DNA from: a virus | Length of the DNA: 48,642 bases | Strand: one strand, 5' to 3' | Virus record (IMG/VR): IMGVR_UViG_3300020027_000012 | Coordinates: 1 to 48,642 of that record | Shown: positions 13,731 through 21,031 of the stretch, in pieces | Layout of the letters: the number at the start of each line of letters is the position of its first letter | Position numbering within the stretch: position 1 is the first letter of the stretch | Notes under the pieces: generated by a model | Database searches by the model: none | The model's input: only the letters and a program-made list of their open reading frames with translations | What the model was told of the DNA's origin: nothing | Position numbers and translations under genes: made by a program

Positions 13731-14186
13731 ATGTTTGAGAGTGAAACCAACGTACTGGCAGCGTGGATTTACAGACACTCCAAAGTCGTCGGAGTGCCGG
13801 CTCCACTAACGATGGCACTCGAGCTGGGGCTGCAGCTGATCGCTCTTCCAGTAGGCGGAGGCGCCACACTCGTAGGAGAGTCAATCATCTGGGATCCAAC
13901 AACCCGGCTCTCACGGCAGCAAGCCCTCGTACTCAGAGAGATGTGCCGATGGGTGCTGCGCGAGCACGGGTTGCAGAACGACACAGACGAAGGAACTAGC
14001 CTCGCGGTCGCCTTCAACTCTTACGCTTCGCGGCGCTTGAACGTCCGCCAACTGGCGGCTCGCGTTCCTGACTCTTCGCAATACCGCCGCCCGCTCGTGA
14101 AGGCTTCCTCTTCTTCTTCATCACCAGCAAACCATCACCCTGTTTTGCGGAGCGGAACGCACCCCGCTTTGCCTCGGTCGCGATAG
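13731..14186 (+). CDS. ImmA/IrrE-like protein lacking the HEXXH motif (151 aa)
   Basis: The order of segments (VLAAWIYRHSKVVGVPAPLT, LGLQLIALPVGGGATLVGES, IIWDPTTRLSRQQALVLREM, CRWVLREHGLQNDTDEG) follows ImmA/IrrE proteins that sit next to phage repressors. The expected zinc motif HExxH is replaced by REMCR at the same place, so it should not be an active metalloprotease. It may act as a structural anti-repressor or sensor. ATG 13731 is preferred to GTG 13725. The last 57 codons overlap the convergent regulator gene and read as low-complexity Ser/Pro sequence. Confidence 0.55.
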   Translation: MFESETNVLAAWIYRHSKVVGVPAPLTMALELGLQLIALPVGGGATLVGESIIWDPTTRLSRQQALVLREMCRWVLREHGLQNDTDEGTSLAVAFNSYASRRLNVRQLAARVPDSSQYRRPLVKASSSSSSPANHHPVLRSGTHPALPRSR

Positions 14187-14598
14187 ACGTGTCTGCGGTC
14201 TCGCGTTGGGGCTCACTCTGGTATTTCTTCCAAGCCGCCTCCATGACATCGAGCAGTTCGTTCTTCGCGCTCGACGGTGACTTTTCCCTCGGACCGCTGA
14301 ACGGGTCGCCGCGCGTTAGGTAGGACCTGTACGTGGGTGGCGGCTTGTTGCCTTCCGGATCGTCGACGAAGTAGCACGGCAGGATCCCCGTCTTGTGCCA
14401 AATCTTCGAAACAAGTTCGAGGTTTATGGTGACTGTCTCGCCCTGTCGGACCTTTGACAATGTGCCCTCGTCCACACCAAGAGCTGCCTTCATGGCTCGC
14501 TGAAGCCCGCTCTTCTTCGGCCACGATGTCGGCGGAATCCTGGTCGCGTCGTGCAGCAGCTGCACCAGCCGCTCAGCAGCAAGCTCTTTCAAATCCAT
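14014..14598 (-). CDS. HTH regulator, candidate CI-like repressor (194 aa)
   Basis: The ATG at 14598 lies just beside the operator. Residues about 27-75 form an HTH (LQRAMKAALGVDEGTLSKVR, then TINLELVSKIWHKTGILPCY). The C-terminal half is basic and disordered (MKKKRKPSRAGGG). It has no S24 peptidase-type autocleavage motif (no Ala-Gly/Ser/Lys set), so SOS cleavage is not expected; the nearby ImmA-like protein may replace it. It is transcribed towards, and overlaps by 173 bases, the ImmA-like gene. Repressor identity rests on position and HTH. Confidence 0.65.
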   Translation of the reverse strand: MDLKELAAERLVQLLHDATRIPPTSWPKKSGLQRAMKAALGVDEGTLSKVRQGETVTINLELVSKIWHKTGILPCYFVDDPEGNKPPPTYRSYLTRGDPFSGPREKSPSSAKNELLDVMEAAWKKYQSEPQRETADTSIATEAKRGAFRSAKQGDGLLVMKKKRKPSRAGGGIAKSQEREPPVGGRSSAAKRKS

Positions 14599-14622
14599 GA
14601 CTTGGGATTCTGCCACAGCAAT

Positions 14623-14653
14623 ACTTGCGGGTCTTCCTTGACAGTCCGCAAGT
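14623..14653. promoter_or_regulatory. inverted-repeat operator between divergent regulators
   Basis: ACTTGCGG at 14623-14630 and CCGCAAGT at 14646-14653 are perfect inverted 8-mers separated by 15 bases, so their centres lie 23 bases, about two helical turns, apart. The right half falls in the spacer of the rightward promoter, and the left half is near the start of the leftward regulator message. Related half-sites occur within the PL-like promoter at 13131-13151. Confidence 0.6.
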
Positions 14654-14667
14654 TTGAGGCCTATGTT
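14638..14667 (+). promoter_or_regulatory. rightward promoter for the 85-aa XRE regulator
   Basis: TTGACA (14638-14643) and TATGTT (14662-14667) are 18 bases apart. Initiation about seven bases later puts the transcript start at the ATG at 14676, so the message may be leaderless or nearly so, as for lambda cI from PRM. No ribosome site is present between promoter and start. Confidence 0.6.
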
Positions 14668-14675
14668 TCCGGTCG

Positions 14676-14933
14676 ATGGATGCTGCAGCGAAGTTGAAGA
14701 CATGGCGTGTAGAGCGCGACTACACGCTCGAAGATGTCGGCCGAGTCGTTGGGTGTGACTTCACGACAATCTCGAAGATTGAGAACCGCTGGCAGCATCC
14801 TGGCTTGGGCCTCGCGTTGAAGCTGGAGAAGGCGTTCTGCATTCCGGTCGAGACGTGGAGCAAGAGTCGGCTGAAGCGGTCGCCGAAGCGCAAGCGCGCC
14901 AAGGCGCGCGACTCTGACGCTCCACCCGCTTAG
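14676..14933 (+). CDS. XRE-family HTH regulator, Cro- or CI-like (85 aa)
   Basis: Residues 5-62 are a single HTH_3 domain: KLKTWRVERDYTLEDVGRVV, then the recognition helix region CDFTTISKIENRWQHPGLGL. A basic tail follows (KRSPKRKRAK). It faces the 194-aa regulator across the operator, the usual layout of a lysis/lysogeny switch. The small size and rightward direction suggest Cro, while the possibly leaderless transcript resembles cI expression, so the roles of the two could be reversed. Confidence 0.75.
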   Translation: MDAAAKLKTWRVERDYTLEDVGRVVGCDFTTISKIENRWQHPGLGLALKLEKAFCIPVETWSKSRLKRSPKRKRAKARDSDAPPA

Positions 14934-15049
14934 TCATTTCCACGCGATCCATTCTGACTGAATGGGATGCGACTGCCAGTTACATCCACAGAACATTTTT
15001 CGCACAGCGTTGCTGACAGGTCTCGTTTCAAATCTGAAGGTTGTCGCGA
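14934..15049. promoter_or_regulatory. gap with inverted repeat upstream of the right operon
   Basis: ATCCATTC and GAATGGGAT (about 14948-14969) form an imperfect stem with a five-base loop and no T-run. It could be a weak terminator or an operator. A GAAGG ribosome site lies just before the ATG at 15050. I could not identify a convincing promoter here. Confidence 0.35.
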
Positions 15050-15502
15050 ATGAGTAAGGCACACACGGAAGCTAATACCCACACATCTGGGGTGCCAGCT
15101 GAAATCGATGTGGTAGTCGATTCAAGGTCCATCGCCTTGACTGTGAAGTCGCGTATTGCCAGGCGCGCGCGGATGAAGCTTGGTCACCTGACTGACGACG
15201 CGATTGCGGCGGCGACTCACACCAGTCGGACGACGGTTGTTAGGTGGCGCGACTCTGAGCGTGAAGACGCGATGTCGATTCGGCACATGGTGTACGCGCC
15301 TCAGGAACTGGTAGACGAATGGATCTCACAGCTTGCAGTCGAGCGTCAGAAGCTGGGGTTTGCTACCCGCCGCTGGACGGCGACTGATGACGAGAAGGCT
15401 GCGCACCTTTCGCCCGAGCTCGAAGCTGCAATCGCTCGCGCAAAGGCTGGAGCACTCGAGGTGACCAACGTCATCGCGAAGATGCGCGGCAATCGCCGCT
15501 GA
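15050..15502 (+). CDS. HTH-containing regulator (150 aa)
   Basis: ATG 15050 with GAAGG upstream is preferred to an in-frame TTG nine bases earlier. Residues about 45-80 (LTDDAIAAATHTSRTTVVRW) look like a helix-turn-helix, followed by RHMVYAPQELVDEWISQL. The C-terminus is helical (ELEAAIARAKAGALEVTNVI). Its place as first gene of the right early operon suits a CII- or replication-control-like regulator, but no family match is claimed. Confidence 0.6.
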   Translation: MSKAHTEANTHTSGVPAEIDVVVDSRSIALTVKSRIARRARMKLGHLTDDAIAAATHTSRTTVVRWRDSEREDAMSIRHMVYAPQELVDEWISQLAVERQKLGFATRRWTATDDEKAAHLSPELEAAIARAKAGALEVTNVIAKMRGNRR

Positions 15503-15529
15503 CACGCAGTCTCTTACTCGGGGTGTTGT

Positions 15530-15742
15530 ATGCCGACATTGATTGGTCTCTCTCCTGTGTCCGCAGTCTCACGCGAAGAACTCAACCTGCTGTACGACGC
15601 CACTGACCACTGGCGCGACCGCATCTGCCATCGCTACCAGTTGTCGCAACAGCAACGTCGCGACGCACTGGTCAGCCATTCCGAGATCGTGCGCGGTGAG
15701 AAGCACGACCGGATGGATGAGATCATGCGGGGTGGGCGGTGA
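15530..15742 (+). CDS. hypothetical protein (70 aa)
   Basis: The ATG at 15530 follows a GGGGTG ribosome site. The protein is helical with several Arg and His residues (LYDATDHWRDRICHRYQLSQ, RRDALVSHSEIVRGEK). No family is recognised. Its stop overlaps the next start as GTGA. Confidence 0.55.
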   Translation: MPTLIGLSPVSAVSREELNLLYDATDHWRDRICHRYQLSQQQRRDALVSHSEIVRGEKHDRMDEIMRGGR

Positions 15743-15873
15743 CCTGGTTGCTCGTACCCGCCTACTTCGGCGTCGTCTACGTCATCGCTCGCACAACCGT
15801 GTGGCTGCAGGGTTGGGCGGCTAAGCGCGCGTTGGAGTTGGATGAGCGGGCGGATGAGGAGAGTTGGTTGTGA
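15739..15873 (+). CDS. small membrane protein (44 aa)
   Basis: The GTG at 15739 overlaps the previous TGA. Residues 3-22 form one membrane-spanning segment (WLLVPAYFGVVYVIARTTVW), followed by a charged cytoplasmic-type tail (LELDERADEESWL). The gene is short but has coupling overlaps on both sides. It may be a phage membrane accessory protein of unknown role. Confidence 0.5.
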   Translation: MTWLLVPAYFGVVYVIARTTVWLQGWAAKRALELDERADEESWL

Positions 15874-16148
15874 ATCTACACGCTACAGAAGACGGTTCGG
15901 CGTGCGACGCATGCCTGTCGTGCGCGCACTGCGCGACTAAGGGCTCTGACTCCTGCGCACAGTTCTGTGCCCATGTGAATCGCATTGCCACGCATGTGCC
16001 GAGTGAAGACGAGATCGCCGCGGCGTTGAAATGGTTTGCTGACTACGCGCCCTTGCCGCAGCCGCAGTCGATGCACAGCCACGGCTTGGTGCTCGCCTCG
16101 GTTGTACGGCGCATCCGGGCTCAGGGGGCTACATGCTCGCAGAAGTAG
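15870..16148 (+). CDS. Cys-rich protein (92 aa)
   Basis: The GTG at 15870 makes a GTGA overlap. Residues 12-35 hold seven Cys residues (CDACLSCAHCATKG, CAQFCAH), a strong metal-binding or iron-sulphur candidate. The rest is helical (DEIAAALKWFADYAPLPQPQ). Spacing does not match a standard ferredoxin. The function is unknown. Confidence 0.55.
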   Translation: MNLHATEDGSACDACLSCAHCATKGSDSCAQFCAHVNRIATHVPSEDEIAAALKWFADYAPLPQPQSMHSHGLVLASVVRRIRAQGATCSQK

Positions 16149-16663
16149 CCGGCGTGCTCACTGGTGCTGCGTTTGTTTGGTTTGGCATCTGCCTGCACAA
16201 GCCACTGCTGCAACTGCGGCGTGCCGACGGCGTGCTCTACCTGACGCGTTGGTCGTTCGTTGACTACCGATGGGCGCCGTTCAACATCTACCTGCACCGC
16301 ATCGACGCACCGGACCCGGACCGGCATCTGCACAACCATCCGTGGAACGCGATCGTGTTCGTATTCAGTTGGCGCGGGTATTGGCAGGACGAGTTTGGAT
16401 ACAACACCGGCCGCTCACACGGTGACCGCGTCGAGGTTGTTCGTAAGCGCGTGCGCTTCATCAACCGACTCGGCAGCTACTACCACCGCATCTCCGTGAT
16501 TGCACCGGGCACCTGGACCCTTTGCATCACCACTGGATACAGACGTCAGTGGGGATTCAACGTCGATGGTGAGCACGTCCACTGGAAGACGTACGTGGAC
16601 ACGTATCAGAAGGAAGTGATGTCAGCAGTCGGGGTTGTGAGCGGCCAGAGGATTGAGCCGTGA
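16133..16663 (+). CDS. cupin-like protein with N-terminal membrane segment (176 aa)
   Basis: Residues 4-20 are hydrophobic (EVAGVLTGAAFVWFGICL). The body has a cupin-type metal site: DRHLHNHPWNAIVFVFSWRG supplies the HxH...H cluster and YYHRISVIAPGTWTLCIT the second cupin strand pair. Cupins bind small molecules or act on sugars or amino acids; phage versions have no settled role. The ATG at 16133 overlaps the previous gene by 16 bases. The membrane segment is unusual for the fold. Confidence 0.6.
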   Translation: MLAEVAGVLTGAAFVWFGICLHKPLLQLRRADGVLYLTRWSFVDYRWAPFNIYLHRIDAPDPDRHLHNHPWNAIVFVFSWRGYWQDEFGYNTGRSHGDRVEVVRKRVRFINRLGSYYHRISVIAPGTWTLCITTGYRRQWGFNVDGEHVHWKTYVDTYQKEVMSAVGVVSGQRIEP

Positions 16664-17382
16664 AGCGTCAGATCGCAGAGACTGACGTCGCCGAAGTCAT
16701 GGTCGCATGGCTGCAGTCGATGCAGTGGGACGTGTACCAAGAGGTCACGCTCAACGGATGCGTCGCCGATATCGTGGCAACTCAGGGTCCTCTCGTCTGG
16801 ATTCTTGAATGCAAGACTAGCTTCGGCATTGCCGTGCTCGGGCAAGCTTGGGAGTGGCGTCTGCTTGGCCGCGCCCACTTCGTCAGCATCGTTGTGCCGT
16901 CACGCCGCAATCACACCGGCGGTCGACTCGAACGCGAGATGTTGGATTACACGGGCATCGGTATGCATTGTGTCCGGTCTCCAGAGACCGCCTGTGGTCT
17001 GCGCTATGCAGTTACACACGAACGCAACCCATCTCTGATGCGCCGCGCTCCACTGGTCGACGACACCCGTGACAAGCTTCGTGAGCAGCACAAGACGTTT
17101 GCCAAGGCCGGCAACAATCACGGTGATAGGTGGACGCCGTTCGCCGATACGTGTTCGCAGTTGGCAGAGTTTGTTCGCCGCAATCCTGGCTGCACGCTGA
17201 AGCAGGGCATCACTTCGATCAAGCACCACTACAGCAGCTACCCAGCCGCGTCCGGTGCGCTTCGGAAATGGATCGATAAGGGCATCGCTGCAGGCGTCTC
17301 GCTTCGGCGTGACGGCAAGGCGCTGACGTTGCATCCGGCGACGGCGCCTGTGCCTGACGCGCCATTCGGAGTTGCGCTATGA
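16660..17382 (+). CDS. PD-(D/E)XK nuclease-like protein (240 aa)
   Basis: Residues 8-60 show the restriction-endonuclease fold: a helix (VAEVMVAWLQSMQWDVYQEV), then ADIVA with Asp and ILECKTS with the ExK pair (E50, K52). The C-terminal half contains TPFADTCSQLAEFVRRNPGC, resembling a small HTH-like module. It could repair or degrade DNA. A methyltransferase follows two genes later, which raises the possibility of a linked modification/cleavage pair. The GTG start makes a GTGA overlap. Confidence 0.6.
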   Translation: MKRQIAETDVAEVMVAWLQSMQWDVYQEVTLNGCVADIVATQGPLVWILECKTSFGIAVLGQAWEWRLLGRAHFVSIVVPSRRNHTGGRLEREMLDYTGIGMHCVRSPETACGLRYAVTHERNPSLMRRAPLVDDTRDKLREQHKTFAKAGNNHGDRWTPFADTCSQLAEFVRRNPGCTLKQGITSIKHHYSSYPAASGALRKWIDKGIAAGVSLRRDGKALTLHPATAPVPDAPFGVAL

Positions 17383-17576
17383 AGACGTACGGAGGCCCGC
17401 GCCCGCAAGACGGATGTGTATGCCCTCTTTGCGCTCGACTGCGCGCTAACCTGCGTGAAGGCGAGGAGTTGGACCTCGCCCAAGCCGACACGTTGCCGCC
17501 CGCCGAGACGACGAAGCAGCAGACCACCTACTGGCTCGAGCGACTCCAGGATGAACTGCGGCGGAGGGGGATATGA
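17379..17576 (+). CDS. small zinc-motif protein (65 aa)
   Basis: The ATG overlaps the previous TGA (ATGA). The N-terminal GCVCPLCARLRANLRE has a CxCxxC cluster; the rest is helical (YWLERLQDELRRRGI). It is an accessory protein of unknown role between the nuclease-like and methyltransferase genes. Confidence 0.55.
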   Translation: MKTYGGPRPQDGCVCPLCARLRANLREGEELDLAQADTLPPAETTKQQTTYWLERLQDELRRRGI

Positions 17577-17809
17577 GTGACATCGAAGTTGTCCGTCAAG
17601 AGAACGCTCAGCTCCGCGCCGCACTGGCGATGGTGCGGCAAGCGTTTGAGTTCGGCGACGGCCGTACTGCTGTGTGCCGGGTGCGTTCAATCTTCAGAAA
17701 ACTAGACGAAGCCGCCCGGAACGTCGGCGTCTTCAAGATGGCAGATGAGGTGCTCATTCAACGCGTCGAGTCACTGGAAGAACGCGTCGCTCGTTTGGAG
17801 GATATGTGA
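17573..17809 (+). CDS. coiled-coil protein (78 aa)
   Basis: The ATG overlaps the previous TGA (ATGA). It starts and ends with heptad-like helices (VVRQENAQLRAALAMVRQAF; IQRVESLEERVARLEDM). It is one of several small coiled-coil proteins in this phage and probably mediates oligomerisation. No specific function is visible. Confidence 0.55.
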   Translation: MSDIEVVRQENAQLRAALAMVRQAFEFGDGRTAVCRVRSIFRKLDEAARNVGVFKMADEVLIQRVESLEERVARLEDM

Positions 17810-18609
17810 GTGACATCGATCTGCGACTCGGGCGTTGGGAAGATGTGTTGGCTGACGTCGAGTGCGATGCGTTGATTACGGATCCGCCGTATAGCGCGCG
17901 TACTCACGAAGCCTACTCGCCACGAACAGACGTCCTCACCGCTTGTGAGCGCGATGCAAAATGGTCGGCGCGTGGTGGTAAGCGTCGGACGTTGGACTAC
18001 GAGACGTGGAACGACGATCAGATCGCTGAGGCCGCTGAAAACTGGTCGCGTATGTGCCGTGGTTGGATTGTTGTGTTCTGCGATCACGTCATCGCTCGTG
18101 TTTGGGAATCAGAGTTACAGCGTTATGGCCGCTATGTGTTCTCACCTTTGGCGGCAGTTGAGCCTGGTTCACGAGTGCGATTAGCAGGGGATGGACCCAG
18201 TCAGTGGTCGACGTGGATAGTCACTGCCAGACCTCGTACGATGCCGTGGTGTAAGTGGGGAACATTGCCGGGCGCGTACGTGGTGCCAGAAGGCAACAGT
18301 GGACAGAAGTCAAAGGTTGTCACCGGTGGCAAACCACTGTGGCTCATGCAACGCCTAGTCGCCGACTACTCCCGCCCCGGGGATCTCATCTGCGACCCGT
18401 GCGCTGGCGGAGCGACCACGCTACTGGCTGCGGCTATCGAGGGTCGTCGCGCCATCGGGGCTGAGATGGACCCGGTCACTCACGCGAAGGCAACTAAGCG
18501 CCTCGCACGTGGCTACACGCCGGTGATGTTTCAGACCGAGCGCGAGCCGATCGATCCGAAGTCTCAAGAGTCGTTGTTCGATGGCAGTAGCAGTAAGGCT
18601 GGTGGTTGA
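17806..18609 (+). CDS. DNA N6-adenine or N4-cytosine methyltransferase
   Basis: The catalytic motif DPPY is at residues 26-29 (DALITDPPYSAR). The SAM-binding motif follows late, at about 193-220 (GDLICDPCAGGATTLLAAA, ending GAEMD), so motif IV precedes motif I as in beta-class enzymes. A target-recognition segment lies between. It likely methylates phage DNA against host restriction, or forms a system with the PD-(D/E)XK protein upstream. The GTG at 17806 makes a GTGA overlap. Confidence 0.85.
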   Translation: MSDIDLRLGRWEDVLADVECDALITDPPYSARTHEAYSPRTDVLTACERDAKWSARGGKRRTLDYETWNDDQIAEAAENWSRMCRGWIVVFCDHVIARVWESELQRYGRYVFSPLAAVEPGSRVRLAGDGPSQWSTWIVTARPRTMPWCKWGTLPGAYVVPEGNSGQKSKVVTGGKPLWLMQRLVADYSRPGDLICDPCAGGATTLLAAAIEGRRAIGAEMDPVTHAKATKRLARGYTPVMFQTEREPIDPKSQESLFDGSSSKAGG

Positions 18610-19431
18610 ATGGCCTGGGGTCGTATGGATGACAAGTTCCACCGCAACCGTAAGGTGCGTGAACTTCGGCGTTCCAAGGGTGGCAAGGAAGCGCTCGCCG
18701 ACTGGACGTTCTGGTGGTCCTGGTGCCTCGACGATCCGGAACTCACTGGCATCGTGCCACTCGACGAACTCTCAGGCTCGGACCTGAAGTCAGCGGAGTT
18801 GTTGGTGAAGGCCGGACTATGGGACCGTGTTGAAGGCGGCTACAAGTTCCATGACTTCCACGAGTACAACCCAACGCGTGAGAAGATTGCGAAGAAGCGG
18901 GATGCCGATCGCGAGCGAATCGCCAGCAAGAAACCTCATTCAGTTGAGACAGAACCGGTAAGCGAATCGCATCCGATTCGCACGCGAGTCGCAAACGATT
19001 CGCAAGCGAACGACGTGCGATTCGCTGGCGACTCGCCTCCACGCGACGCGCACGCGCGTCCCAACCCATCCCAACCCATCCCAGAGAGTGAGAGCGCGCT
19101 CGCCGAGATTTCCGACCGCAGCCTCGTGTGGGCCAGGCTCGGGAAAATCTATCAGGAAGTGTACGACGCCGAGCAAGAGGGCGCTCGCAACCCGAGGCTC
19201 TACGACGAGCAGCGGATTCTTTCTTCAGACTCAAAGCAGTTCCGGAAACTCGTCGAGCTCGTGAAGACCGAGGCTAAGCGCTCAGGCATCGGCGAGAGAC
19301 AAGTCTTCGTAGCAGCCGCTCAAGCGTTCCTGCGTGACCCGAGGCAGCGCGAGAAGGGCCTCGTCCTCGAGTTCTTCACCCGCGACTTCACTCTGTACGT
19401 CGACCGCTCGGACATCGAGGCCGCCTCGTGA
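18610..19431 (+). CDS. replication initiator-like protein with internal origin
   Basis: The N-terminal 95 residues (AWGRMDDKFHRNRKVREL, WTFWWSWCLDDPELTG, LDELSGSDLKSAELLVKAGL) form the winged-helix domain of phage replisome organisers. A disordered Pro/Ser/Asp linker at about 115-165 is encoded by the 11-bp iterons. The C-terminal helical domain (SKQFRKLVELVKTEAKRSGI) may contact the helicase. It should bind the origin and load the DnaB-type helicase encoded next, with which it overlaps (GTGA). The layout resembles lambda O. Confidence 0.75.
   Translation: MAWGRMDDKFHRNRKVRELRRSKGGKEALADWTFWWSWCLDDPELTGIVPLDELSGSDLKSAELLVKAGLWDRVEGGYKFHDFHEYNPTREKIAKKRDADRERIASKKPHSVETEPVSESHPIRTRVANDSQANDVRFAGDSPPRDAHARPNPSQPIPESESALAEISDRSLVWARLGKIYQEVYDAEQEGARNPRLYDEQRILSSDSKQFRKLVELVKTEAKRSGIGERQVFVAAAQAFLRDPRQREKGLVLEFFTRDFTLYVDRSDIEAAS
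18963..19039. repeat. ori: 11-bp iterons, candidate replication origin
   Basis: Seven contiguous 11-base units start at 18963, 18974, 18985, 18996, 19007, 19018 and 19029. Six share the core CGANTCGC and the one at 19007 is degenerate. Two further copies lie near 18906 and 18916. Eleven bases is not a multiple of three, so the encoded protein is not repetitive and the repeat must be kept at DNA level. One helical turn per unit suits side-by-side initiator binding. CCAACCCATC follows twice at 19061-19080. Confidence 0.75.
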
Positions 19432-20711
19432 GCGGCGTTCCCTGCACAGACCCGGCGTCCGAATCGCTCTACCTCCGAAGCTGCATCGGGGTCACAGCGC
19501 GGCCGCAGCACGACCATATGAGCGACTACGAGTCGCGGCTCGACCCGCGAGACTTCTTCGTCGACACCCATCGCGGCGTCTGTGAGCTGCTCTGGAGTCG
19601 GGTCGACGCCAAGCAGGCCGTGTGGAAGCACGAACTGAAACTCGCCGCTCCGAAGCTGGCAGACGTCATAGACGCGATGCTCAACGATGCCGGTGAGCGG
19701 GAGCAGAAGGCAGGCCCGATTGCCGACCACCTCCGCGCGCTGGCTCGCCGTCGCCGGAAGTACGAGGCGCTGTCTCGCGCGGCCGCGGCGCTGGCTGACG
19801 GCGACGAGGGCGCGGCCGACGAGCACATCGCGAGCGTCGCGTCGGAGCAAACCGAGCAGCGCACCAATGAATACATGAGCGCCAGTCAGACGGTGCGAGC
19901 GGCGGCGGAAGAAGAGAAAGCGTCACGGTCGGAGGGATTCAACCGGCGCACTGGCTTTCCGATCGTCGACAACGCGGTCGGCAACCTAAGAGCCAAGACG
20001 ATGACGATCGTCGGCGGCACGACGGGCGCCGGTAAGAGCTCGCTGATGCTGGCTGCGGCGCTCAAGCAGGCGCGGCGCGGCGTGCCGGTCGGCATCGTGT
20101 CGATCGAGGATGCTGAGTCAGTGTGGGGCGAGCGGCTGTACTCCGAGATCCAGAACGAGAGCATCGCCGAAGTAACCGATGCGAAGATCGAGGAAGCCGC
20201 GAAGCAAGCTGAGTTGCTAGGCGTTCACTTCGCGTACGAACTCGGGCGTCCGCTGAAGGACGCGCTGCGCGCCATCAGGCACCTCGTCCGGAAGAACGGC
20301 TGCCAGGTCATCTATGTCGACTACCTCCAGGCGCTGAACGACCCACAGAAGTCGGAGCGCCGGCACTTCATCGCAAACGCTGCGGCGAAGCTGAAGGCTC
20401 AGTGCCAGGAGTTGGGCGCGTCGCTTGTGCTCGCCTCACAACTCTCGCGGCCGAGCAAAGAGAAGCCGTTCGGCGAGGTGTTCATGAACGACCTGAAGGA
20501 GAGCGGCGACATTGAGAACATGGCGGAGATAGTCATGTTGCTGTGGAAGAACGGCGACAAGGACACGTCACTCACTCTCGGCAAGATCGTCAAGGTGAAG
20601 TGGTCAGCGGCTCGACCGCGCTTCCAGATTCAACGCAACCAACACGGCAACGTGGTCGGGTTGTCAGAGCCAGTCGACCAACGCAGCCCGTACGACAGGG
20701 ATTCGATATGA
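19428..20711 (+). CDS. DnaB-type replicative helicase
   Basis: Residues 30-150 are the helical N-terminal DnaB domain. The RecA-like motor has Walker A at 196-204 (GGTTGAGKSS), Walker B at 293-300 (CQVIYVDYLQAL), the DnaB-type LVLASQLSRPSKEKP and an arginine-finger region (FMNDLKESGDIENMAEIVML). It should unwind DNA at the phage fork as a hexamer, loaded by the initiator upstream. The GTG start at 19428 is coupled to that gene. The 427-residue length is normal. Confidence 0.9.
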   Translation: MSGVPCTDPASESLYLRSCIGVTARPQHDHMSDYESRLDPRDFFVDTHRGVCELLWSRVDAKQAVWKHELKLAAPKLADVIDAMLNDAGEREQKAGPIADHLRALARRRRKYEALSRAAAALADGDEGAADEHIASVASEQTEQRTNEYMSASQTVRAAAEEEKASRSEGFNRRTGFPIVDNAVGNLRAKTMTIVGGTTGAGKSSLMLAAALKQARRGVPVGIVSIEDAESVWGERLYSEIQNESIAEVTDAKIEEAAKQAELLGVHFAYELGRPLKDALRAIRHLVRKNGCQVIYVDYLQALNDPQKSERRHFIANAAAKLKAQCQELGASLVLASQLSRPSKEKPFGEVFMNDLKESGDIENMAEIVMLLWKNGDKDTSLTLGKIVKVKWSAARPRFQIQRNQHGNVVGLSEPVDQRSPYDRDSI

Positions 20712-21031
20712 GTCGGACCGACGTACTCCTCGATGTGAACTGGCACGGCCGCGAGACCGAGAGCGGCAACGTCATCTACGGCTGGCATCTCGGTAGCGTG
20801 TGCGTGATCGAAACTGTCATCGACGACTTCAGTCGTCTCGAGGTCTACGTCTCACATCCGGATCCTGAGTCCGAGGCCGGCGCGATCGTTCTCCACTGGG
20901 CTGTGTTCGACACACGCGCCGAGGCGATGCAGCGACATGACGTGCTCGTGAAAGAACTCAGAGAAGTTGGAGAGCACGGGATGTACGCGCGCCTGTTTGA
21001 GAGCGTGTCGGAAGCGAAGGCAGCATCGTGA
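20708..21031 (+). CDS. hypothetical protein (107 aa)
   Basis: The ATG at 20708 overlaps the helicase stop (ATGA). The protein has alternating strands (DVLLDVNWHGRE, NVIYGWHLGSVCVIETVIDD, RLEVYVSHP) and a C-terminal helix (AEAMQRHDVLVKELREVGEH). The family is not recognised. Position beside the helicase would suit a replication accessory factor. Confidence 0.6.
   Translation: MSRTDVLLDVNWHGRETESGNVIYGWHLGSVCVIETVIDDFSRLEVYVSHPDPESEAGAIVLHWAVFDTRAEAMQRHDVLVKELREVGEHGMYARLFESVSEAKAAS

Noticed and set aside
14014-14598. LexA/CI-type self-cleaving repressor
   Set aside because: No S24 peptidase Ser-Lys pair or Ala-Gly cleavage site is visible in the C-terminal half, which is basic and disordered.
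18963-19039. CRISPR array
   Set aside because: Units are 11 bases and contiguous, with no spacers of 25-40 bases and no cas genes nearby. Iterons explain them better.
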